From the NCBI GenBank assembly GCA_028870815.1, contig JAGWOU010000033.1:1-10617 (forward strand): DNA of 10,617 bases, given 5' to 3'. This document shows, piece by piece, positions 1 through 5,192 of the stretch. A model generated the notes under the pieces. It worked only from the letters and a program-made list of their open reading frames with translations, was not told the DNA's origin and ran no database searches. A program made the translations under genes and the position numbers. This stretch comes from Rhodospirillales bacterium. Lineage in GTDB: Bacteria > Pseudomonadota > Alphaproteobacteria > Acetobacterales > Acetobacteraceae. Numbering within the stretch: the stretch's first letter is position 1; the number at the start of each line of letters is the position of its first letter.

Positions 1-297
1 CGAGGCCGCGGCCAGGCCGATAATGCCCTCGCCCACGCGCAGCTTGGTGCGGCCAACGGCCGAGACGTTCAGGCCATATGTGGCGGCAAGCTCCAGAAGC
101 TCGCCAGGGCGGGTCACGTAGATAACGGCGGCGTCCGCGATCAGGCCATCGGCCACCAGTTTCGCGAAGTCAGGCAGGGAGGCGGTGCCGGCGGCCAGAT
201 GCTCTCGCAAAGCCGCGAAAAGATGCCGCGTATCGCCGAATTTCGGCTTTTTGCGCCGGCGGGGCGGTGGATGAGGGGTGTTAGGCTCTTGTGCCAC
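1..297 (-). CDS. ptsP: PTS-Ntr enzyme I (phosphoenolpyruvate-protein phosphotransferase PtsP), N-terminal GAF part only
   Basis: The gene runs off the left edge, so only the first 99 codons are present. The translation starts with a basic, proline-rich tail (about residues 1-20, with PPRRRKKPKF) and continues into a GAF domain: LFAALREHLAAG, then AAVIYVTRPGELLELAATYG, then the conserved RTKLRVGEGIIGLAA near residues 83-97. This is the sensory N-terminus of PtsP, the cytoplasmic EI that passes phosphate from PEP to NPr and EIIANtr; in proteobacteria the GAF domain is reported to sense glutamine or 2-oxoglutarate. The PEP-utilising catalytic domains would lie outside the window. I chose the GTG at 297 because the homologous part begins soon after it and no ATG lies nearby in frame. 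It overlaps the 3' end of the upstream flavin enzyme by 17 bp, which suggests translational coupling in a lysC operon. No strong Shine-Dalgarno is visible, so the exact start is uncertain. Confidence 0.82.
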   Translation of the reverse strand, partial: MAQEPNTPHPPPRRRKKPKFGDTRHLFAALREHLAAGTASLPDFAKLVADGLIADAAVIYVTRPGELLELAATYGLNVSAVGRTKLRVGEGIIGLAAAS

Positions 298-1324
298 GCG
301 CCACCATTGCGGCGATGGCTTGCGCCCGCAACGCCGCGATGATCTCCGCCACCGGCTGCACCGAGGTGACCATGCCGACCGACTGGCCCGCCATCACCGA
401 GCCGTTCTCCACATCGCCGTCGATAACGGCGCGCCGCAGCGCGCCCGCCCAGAAATGTTCGATCTCCAGCTGCGCGGCGGTCTTGTCCAACGCGCCGGAC
501 TGGAACTTCTCCACCACTTCGGCCTGGTGACGCAAAAACCGTTTGGTGCCCTCGTTCACCAGCCCGCGCACGGGAATCACCGGGAAACGCTCATCCAGCT
601 GCACGCTGGGCAGGGCATCGCGGGCGGCGGCGCGGATGAACGCCTTCTTGAAGTTCTCATGGGCGATGCTTTCCGAGGAAGCGGCGAACATTGTACCCAG
701 TTGCACGCCCGAGGCCCCCATTTCCAGATAGGCCAAAATCGCCTCGCCCCGGCCAATGCCGCCGGCCACGAACACCGGAACCTCGGTGATGGCGGGCAGA
801 ATTTCCTGCGCCAGCACGGTGAGCGAGACCGGGCCGATATGCCCGCCGGCTTCCGAGCCTTCAATAACCAGCGCATCGACGCCAAATTTAATTAAGCGCT
901 TAGCTAAAACCAGCGCGGGGGTGAAGGCGATCACCTTGGCGCCGCCATCCTTCGCGGCCTTAAGGTGGGCGGAGGAGGGGATGCCGCCCGCGAACACCAC
1001 ATGGCCAATTTTTTGGCGCACACAAACCTCGATCAGCTCGTCAAGCTGCGGGTGCATGGTAATCAGGTTCACGCCGAAGGGCTTGGCTGTCAGTGCCTTT
1101 GTCGCCTCGATCTCTTTTTCCAGCAGCGCGGGCGGCATGGCGCCGCAGGCGATAACGCCGAAACCGCCGGCATTGGAGATGGCCGAGACCAAATGCCGCT
1201 CGGAGACCCAGCTCATCGCCCCGCCCAATATGGCATGGCGCGTGCCAAGGAATTCCGCGCCCCGCTTCTGCAGGGCGTCGAGGTGTCGGGCGGCGGCGGT
1301 GGCCTGGTCCATCGCGTCAGGCAT
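281..1324 (-). CDS. FMN-dependent nitronate monooxygenase / enoyl-ACP reductase II (FabK)-like protein
   Basis: The product is 347 aa, a cytoplasmic FMN TIM-barrel protein of the 2-nitropropane dioxygenase family. Visible in order: an N-terminal barrel strand with AILGGAMSWVSERHL (31-45) and the SNAGGFGVIA loop (50-59); PFGVNLI (82-88); a phosphate/flavin segment VIEGSEAGGHIGPVS (153-167) whose His162 is at the family's catalytic position; VPVFVAGGIGRGEAI (182-196); GASGVQLGTMF (203-213); and a C-terminal GALRRAVIDGDVENGSVMAGQ (294-314). The family oxidises alkyl nitronates, or reduces enoyl-ACP in its FabK branch; the C-terminal block resembles FabK more than typical nitronate monooxygenases, so the substrate is open. 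The chosen ATG overlaps the last 8 bases of lysC; the next in-frame ATG is four codons later (1312). The longer open frame that begins inside lysC has no family similarity in its extra part. The 3' end overlaps ptsP. No signal peptide or membrane segment is seen. Confidence 0.85.
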   Translation of the reverse strand: MPDAMDQATAAARHLDALQKRGAEFLGTRHAILGGAMSWVSERHLVSAISNAGGFGVIACGAMPPALLEKEIEATKALTAKPFGVNLITMHPQLDELIEVCVRQKIGHVVFAGGIPSSAHLKAAKDGGAKVIAFTPALVLAKRLIKFGVDALVIEGSEAGGHIGPVSLTVLAQEILPAITEVPVFVAGGIGRGEAILAYLEMGASGVQLGTMFAASSESIAHENFKKAFIRAAARDALPSVQLDERFPVIPVRGLVNEGTKRFLRHQAEVVEKFQSGALDKTAAQLEIEHFWAGALRRAVIDGDVENGSVMAGQSVGMVTSVQPVAEIIAALRAQAIAAMVARGTRA

Positions 1325-2531
1325 CGAGGCCATAGGCGGTGTGCAAAGCGCGCACCGCGAGCTCTGTGTATTCAGACGAGACCAGCACCGAGACCTTGAT
1401 CTCAGAGGTTGTGATGGCCTGGATGTTGATGTTCCGCTCCGCCAGGGTTTTGAACATCGTGCCCGCGACACCGGCATGGCTGCGCATGCCCACGCCCACC
1501 ACCGAAAGCTTGGCCACATTCGGGTCGGAGATGATTTCCGCGAAGCCGATTTCAGATTTCGCCTGTTCCAGGCACTGCAAGGCGCGGGCCATGTCGGTCT
1601 TGCCGACGGTGAAGGTCATATCCGTCGTGCCGTCGGCCGAAACATTCTGCACGATCATGTCGACATTGATGTTCGCTTCGGCCAGCGGCACGAACACGGC
1701 GGCAGCGATGCCGGGGCGGTCCGGCACGCGGCGGACGGTGATTTTGGCATCATCCCGCGAATAGGCGATGCCGGCGACAATTTCCTTTTCCAAAACCTCT
1801 TCCTCATCAACAACCAGAGTCCCCGGGATATCCGCGAAGCTGGAGAGCACCTGCACGCGCACATGCTCCTTCATGGCCAGCTCAACAGAGCGGGTTTGCA
1901 GAACCTTCGCCCCCACGGAGGCAAGCTCCAGCATCTCCTCGTAAGTAATCTTACTCAGTTTCTTCGCATTGGGAACGATTCGCGGATCGGTCGTGTAAAC
2001 GCCGTCCACATCGGTATAAATATCGCATTGGTCGGCTTTCAACGCCGCCGCCAGCGCCACGGCGGAGGTATCAGACCCCCCGCGCCCCAGCGTGGTGATG
2101 CGGTTATCCGGGCCGATGCCCTGAAACCCCGCCATCACCGGCACCTGGCCCTGGCGCATGCGCTCGATCAGCTCATCGCCTTCTATGCTCTGGATCCGGG
2201 CCTTGCCATGCTCGCCATCGGTCTCCACGGCCACCTGCCAGCCCTGCCAGGACCGGGCATCCTGTCCCAGCTCCTGCAACGCGATGGCGGTGAGCCCGGC
2301 GGTGACGTTTTCGCCGGTGGCCACCACCGCGTCGTATTCCCGCGCGTCGAACAGCGGCGAGAGCGACTGGCAATAGCCGACCAGCTGGTTGGTGACACCC
2401 GCCATGGCCGAGACGACGACAGCCACCTCGTTGCCCTTATCGACTTCCGCCTTGACCCGGCGGGCCACATTTTTAATCCGGTCGAGGTCGGCGACGGAGG
2501 TGCCGCCGAATTTCATCACGATACGCGCCAT
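1317..2531 (-). CDS. lysC: Aspartate kinase (monofunctional, ACT-regulated)
   Basis: The product is 404 aa, the usual size for a monofunctional aspartokinase. It phosphorylates aspartate to 4-phospho-aspartate, the first step toward lysine (and diaminopimelate), threonine, methionine and isoleucine. The amino-acid kinase domain shows KFGGTSV (7-13), VVVSAMAGVTN (38-48), the ATG-EN loop (71-75), TLGRGGSDTSAVALA (147-161) and YTDVDGVYTTDPR (172-184). Two ACT domains follow, about 263-330 and 341-402. They contain VRRVPDRPGIAAAVF and VVGVGMRSHAGVAGTMF, and end with QAITTSEIKVSVLV, the pattern of a feedback-inhibited enzyme, probably by lysine and/or threonine. The start MARIVMKFGG fits the family; the upstream open frame is low-complexity read-through into the divergent gene. 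A weak AGG lies about 7 nt before the ATG. It is divergent from ubiG across 73 bp and leads a lysC / flavin enzyme / ptsP operon with overlapping ends. Confidence 0.96.
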   Translation of the reverse strand: MARIVMKFGGTSVADLDRIKNVARRVKAEVDKGNEVAVVVSAMAGVTNQLVGYCQSLSPLFDAREYDAVVATGENVTAGLTAIALQELGQDARSWQGWQVAVETDGEHGKARIQSIEGDELIERMRQGQVPVMAGFQGIGPDNRITTLGRGGSDTSAVALAAALKADQCDIYTDVDGVYTTDPRIVPNAKKLSKITYEEMLELASVGAKVLQTRSVELAMKEHVRVQVLSSFADIPGTLVVDEEEVLEKEIVAGIAYSRDDAKITVRRVPDRPGIAAAVFVPLAEANINVDMIVQNVSADGTTDMTFTVGKTDMARALQCLEQAKSEIGFAEIISDPNVAKLSVVGVGMRSHAGVAGTMFKTLAERNINIQAITTSEIKVSVLVSSEYTELAVRALHTAYGLDA

Positions 2532-2548
2532 AATAAACCTGAAGTCCA

Positions 2549-2599
2549 AAACCTTGTGGAAAGCGGGCAGGGGCGTCACATAGCGGCGGAGCAAGGTTT
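2549..2599. repeat. 8-bp inverted repeat in the lysC-ubiG divergent region
   Basis: AAACCTTG at 2549-2556 is matched by its perfect reverse complement CAAGGTTT at 2592-2599, with 35 bp between. The right arm includes the AAGG that probably serves as the ubiG ribosome-binding site; the left arm lies in the lysC leader. The pair encloses the candidate -10 region. It could be a spaced operator or a chance match; no regulator is encoded nearby. Confidence 0.35.
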
Positions 2600-2605
2600 G
2601 AGCAA
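2577..2605 (-). promoter_or_regulatory. Candidate sigma70-type promoter for lysC
   Basis: On the minus strand, TTGCTC (2605-2600) and TATGTG (2582-2577) are separated by exactly 17 bp. This would put the start of transcription near 2570 and leave a leader of about 40 nt before the lysC ATG. The -10 match is only partial, so this is a weak call from spacing and position. The -35 element reaches the first base of the ubiG start codon. Confidence 0.3.
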
Positions 2606-3312
2606 TGAGCCAAGGGTCGGTCATAGGGGAAGAAATCGCGCGGTTTGACGCGCTGGCGGCGGAATGGTGGGACCCGCATGGCCCCATGCGGCCCTTGCAC
2701 ATGATGAATCCGCCCCGGGCGGCCTGGGTGGCAAAGCGGGTGCGATGGCGTTTGGGGGCAGGAGTCGCGGTTCTGGATGTTGGCTGCGGCGCGGGGTTGC
2801 TGGCAGAGGCGCTGGCCCGTGAGGGCTTTGCGGTGACCGGGCTGGATGCCGGGGCGGAGGTGATCAACGTGGCCCAGGCACATGCCGAAGGGCAAGGGTT
2901 GGACCTGACCTACCGCCAGGGCACCGCCGAGGCGCTGGCGGCGGAAGGTGCTAAATTCCCGGTGGTGATGGCGCTGGAGATTATCGAGCATGTGGCAGAC
3001 CCGGCGGCGTTTCTGGTCAGCCTCAAGGCGTTACTGGCGCCGGGGGGCTTGCTGTTCCTCTCCACCCTCAACCGCACGGCCAAATCCTACGCGGTGGCGA
3101 AGCTGGGTGCGGAATATATGTTGCGCCTGCTGCCCGTGGGCACGCATGATTGGAAGCGATTCATCACGCCCGTTGAGCTGGGGGGGCTGTGCCGGGCGGC
3201 GGGGTTGCGTCTGGCGGACACGGCGGGGCTCTCTTATTCGCCGCTGGCGCGGGGTTTCAAGGCGAGCCGGGATTTGTCGGTGAATTACATCGCCATGGCC
3301 GTGGCGGATTAA
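2605..3312 (+). CDS. ubiG: Ubiquinone biosynthesis O-methyltransferase UbiG
   Basis: The product is 235 aa. It is a class I SAM-dependent methyltransferase that carries out both O-methylations in ubiquinone synthesis (of the 2-polyprenyl-6-hydroxyphenol and the 3-demethylubiquinone intermediates), acting at the inner face of the cytoplasmic membrane. UbiG hallmarks are present in order: FDALAAEWWDPHGPMRPLHMMNP (14-36, the N-terminal signature), SAM motif I VLDVGCGAG (56-64), acidic strand-2 residue in TGLDA (78-82), ALEIIEHVADP (123-133), LSTLNRTAKSYAVAKLGAEY (152-171) and LPVGTHDWKRFITPVEL (176-192). The length matches the family. The start follows AAGG about 8-9 nt upstream. It is divergent from lysC and is the first gene of a tight five-gene plus-strand run; its stop codon overlaps the next gene's ribosome-binding site. 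Confidence 0.96.
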   Translation: MSQGSVIGEEIARFDALAAEWWDPHGPMRPLHMMNPPRAAWVAKRVRWRLGAGVAVLDVGCGAGLLAEALAREGFAVTGLDAGAEVINVAQAHAEGQGLDLTYRQGTAEALAAEGAKFPVVMALEIIEHVADPAAFLVSLKALLAPGGLLFLSTLNRTAKSYAVAKLGAEYMLRLLPVGTHDWKRFITPVELGGLCRAAGLRLADTAGLSYSPLARGFKASRDLSVNYIAMAVAD

Positions 3313-3316
3313 GGAG
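3311..3316 (+). promoter_or_regulatory. Shine-Dalgarno AAGGAG of the M20D gene
   Basis: A near-consensus ribosome-binding site 6 nt upstream of the ATG at 3323. It shares its first two bases with the ubiG stop codon TAA, so termination of ubiG and initiation of the next gene are probably coupled. Confidence 0.75.
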
Positions 3317-3322
3317 AGCGCG

Positions 3323-4456
3323 ATGCCGGATGATTTCGCGGCGCAGTTGACCACCTGGCGGCATTATCTGCACGCCCGCCCGGAACTCTCCCGCCAGGAG
3401 CGGGAGACCGCCGCCTTCGTCTGCGCCCGGCTGGAGGAACTCGGCATTCCCTACGAGGCCGGGATTGGCGGGCATGGCGTGGTGGCCAGCCTGAAACGCG
3501 GCGGCGCCAACCGGGCTGTTGGTTTGCGGGCAGATATGGACGCGCTGCCGATCCCCGAGGCCACCGGCAAGCCATATGCCTCGCGAAACCAGGGGGTTAT
3601 GCATGCCTGCGGGCATGATGGGCATACAACCTCCCTGCTGGGGGCGGCGATGCTGTTGCAGGATGATCCGGACTGGTCCGGTCAGGTGCATCTGGTGTTT
3701 CAGCCCGCCGAGGAAGGCTTCAAGGGCGCACATGCCATGGTTAAGGACGGGCTGTTCGCGCGGTTCCCGATGGAACGCATCTTCGGCTACCATAACTGGC
3801 CGGGGCTGGAGACGGGAACGGTGATGGTGCATCCGGGGCCAGTGATGGCTGGGGCGGCGAATTTCGAGATCACGCTGAAAGGCCGGGCCGGGCATGCCGG
3901 CATGCCGCATCTCTGCGCGGACCCGGTGCAGGGCATTGCCCAGTTGATCGTGGCGGTGAACGCCATTGTGGCGCGCAACCTGCCACCCTTGCAGGCTGGG
4001 GTTATTTCCACCTGCACGCTGAAGGCCGGCGAGGCGAACAACCAGGTGCCGGAGCGCGCCAGCATGGGCGGCACCATCAGGGCGTTCTCGGCCGATGCGA
4101 TGGCGCTGCTGAAACGCCGCCTGGCCGAAACAGCGGAGGGGGTTGCAGCGGCCTTCGGGCTGGAGGCGGATATATGGATCGGCGGGGATCTGGCCCCCAC
4201 GGCCAACGCGCCGGAGGCGGCGGAACTGGCCGCCGAGGCCGCCCGGAATGCGGGGCTGAAGCTGCGGCGGGACATGGAACCGACCATGGGGGCGGAGGAT
4301 TTCGGGCGGTTCCTGGCGGATGTTCCCGGCGCCTATGCCTGGATCGGCAACGGCCCCAGCGCCGGGCTGCACAACCCAGCCTACGACTATAACGACGAGA
4401 TTCTGCCCGTGGCGGCGCGGTTTCTGGCCGCCTGCGCCAAGGCGGCGCTGCGCTGA
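3323..4456 (+). CDS. M20D-family metallo-amidohydrolase (hippurate hydrolase / N-acyl-amino-acid hydrolase type)
   Basis: The product is 377 aa, a zinc or manganese peptidase-fold enzyme that splits amide bonds of N-acyl amino acids, hippurate or related conjugates; the exact substrate cannot be read from sequence. Motifs in order: WRHYLHARPELS (12-23), GLRADMDALPI (67-77), MHACGHDGHT (93-102) with likely metal ligands Cys96 and His98, FQPAEEG (126-132) with Glu130/131, GYHNWPGLETG (155-165) with His157, the dimerisation-domain motif GRAGHAGMPH (187-196), PTMGAEDF (320-327) and GLHNPAYDYND (348-358) with His350. All ligands expected for the HipO/ILL-type subfamily are present, so it should be active. 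There is no signal peptide, so it is probably cytoplasmic. AAGGAG at 3311-3316 lies 6 nt before the ATG and overlaps the ubiG stop. It ends 7 bp before recO. Its first 16 coding bases are identical to those at the proposed parC start. Confidence 0.92.
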   Translation: MPDDFAAQLTTWRHYLHARPELSRQERETAAFVCARLEELGIPYEAGIGGHGVVASLKRGGANRAVGLRADMDALPIPEATGKPYASRNQGVMHACGHDGHTTSLLGAAMLLQDDPDWSGQVHLVFQPAEEGFKGAHAMVKDGLFARFPMERIFGYHNWPGLETGTVMVHPGPVMAGAANFEITLKGRAGHAGMPHLCADPVQGIAQLIVAVNAIVARNLPPLQAGVISTCTLKAGEANNQVPERASMGGTIRAFSADAMALLKRRLAETAEGVAAAFGLEADIWIGGDLAPTANAPEAAELAAEAARNAGLKLRRDMEPTMGAEDFGRFLADVPGAYAWIGNGPSAGLHNPAYDYNDEILPVAARFLAACAKAALR

Positions 4457-4463
4457 ATGTGCT

Positions 4464-5174
4464 GTGGAGCTTGAAGGGCCCGGCATTGTTCTGGACCGCG
4501 CCCCGCATGGCGAGGGCGATTTCATTGTCACGCTGCTAACCCCGGAGGGGGTGCGGCGCGGGCTGGCCAAGGGCGGTGCCGCCCGCCGGCAGGCCGGGTT
4601 GTGGGAAATCGGCAATATTGTCTCGGCCCGCTGGACGGCGCGTTTGCCCGAGCAGTTGGGCGCCTATAGCGCGGAGCTGGTGCGCCCCGCCGCCGCCCTG
4701 GCGATGGACGAGCCGGAGAGCCTCGCGGTTTTGCGCGCCGCCTGCCAGCTGGCCGCCCAGGCGTTGCCCGAGCGCGAAGCCGCCCCCGCCAGTTTCGAGG
4801 GGCTGCTGCGGCTGCTGGCCGGGATCGACATTCCGGGGTTCGCGCTCTCGGAACTCTGCCGGTGGGAGCTGGTGTTGCTGCGCGAGCTGGGCTTCGGGCT
4901 GGATTTTTCTTCCTCCGCCGGGGGGAATGACCGGCTGGCTTTTGTTTCACCGCGTACGGGAAGGGCGGTGACGCTCTCGCAAGCCGGGGAATGGGTGGAC
5001 AGGCTGTTGCCGCTGCCTGAATTTCTGTTGGGCGAGCGCGAGGCCGAGCCAGGGGATTGCGCGGTGGCCCTGCGCCTGACCGGGCATTTTCTGGCCCGTG
5101 ATGTGTTCGGCGCGCGGCACCGCCCCCTTCCAGAAGCGCGGCAGGCTCTTTATGAGCGTTTTTCCCAAGACTAG
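4464..5174 (+). CDS. recO: DNA repair protein RecO
   Basis: The product is 236 aa with a GTG start. RecO binds single-stranded DNA and SSB, anneals strands, and with RecR loads RecA at gaps (RecFOR pathway). The N-terminal OB-fold domain shows the family pattern ELEGPGIVLDRAPHGEGDFIVTLLTPEG (2-29), then GLAKGGAARR (33-42) and LWEIGNIVSARW (46-57). A helical domain follows with FEGLLRLLAG (111-120) and the signature ELCRWELVLLRELGFGLDF (130-148), then FVSPRTGRAVT (160-170). GTG at 4464 fits the family N-terminus and leaves a normal length; an open frame running further upstream lies inside the amidohydrolase gene and is unlike RecO. There is no clear Shine-Dalgarno, so initiation is probably coupled to the stop 7 bp upstream. 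The segment after GLDF reads SSSAGGND, with none of the cysteines that some RecO proteins carry there. It sits directly before parC. Confidence 0.9.
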   Translation: MELEGPGIVLDRAPHGEGDFIVTLLTPEGVRRGLAKGGAARRQAGLWEIGNIVSARWTARLPEQLGAYSAELVRPAAALAMDEPESLAVLRAACQLAAQALPEREAAPASFEGLLRLLAGIDIPGFALSELCRWELVLLRELGFGLDFSSSAGGNDRLAFVSPRTGRAVTLSQAGEWVDRLLPLPEFLLGEREAEPGDCAVALRLTGHFLARDVFGARHRPLPEARQALYERFSQD

Positions 5175-5179
5175 AGGAT

Positions 5180-5184
5180 GAGGA
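5180..5184 (+). promoter_or_regulatory. Shine-Dalgarno GAGGA that supports the parC start at 5193
   Basis: GAGGA stands 8 nt before the ATG at 5193. The alternative upstream ATG at 5178 would have its only purine-rich stretch (AGAGG) touching the start codon, which is too close for good initiation. Confidence 0.6.
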
Positions 5185-5192
5185 ACGCGGCG

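Noticed and set aside
1325..1519. N-terminal extension of the flavin enzyme into lysC
   Set aside because: The extra 65 residues are an out-of-frame reading of the lysC ACT domain; family similarity begins after the ATG at 1324.
756..2648. 630-codon open frame on the plus strand opposite lysC and the flavin gene
   Set aside because: It lies fully antisense to two clearly recognisable genes, and its translation is low-complexity and unlike any family. GC-rich third positions on the opposite strand remove stops.
4457..4474. ATG directly after the M20D stop as a small gene or leader
   Set aside because: It is out of frame with recO and meets a stop after five codons.
3257..4615. 452-codon open frame on the minus strand opposite the M20D gene
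   Set aside because: Antisense shadow of a well-supported metallo-amidohydrolase; composition is His/Arg/Pro/Gly-rich with no domain signature.
5178..5192. Upstream ATG (MRNAAM) as the parC start
   Set aside because: AGAGG touches this ATG, whereas GAGGA has normal spacing to the ATG at 5193; the duplicated MPDDF start also favours 5193. It remains possible.
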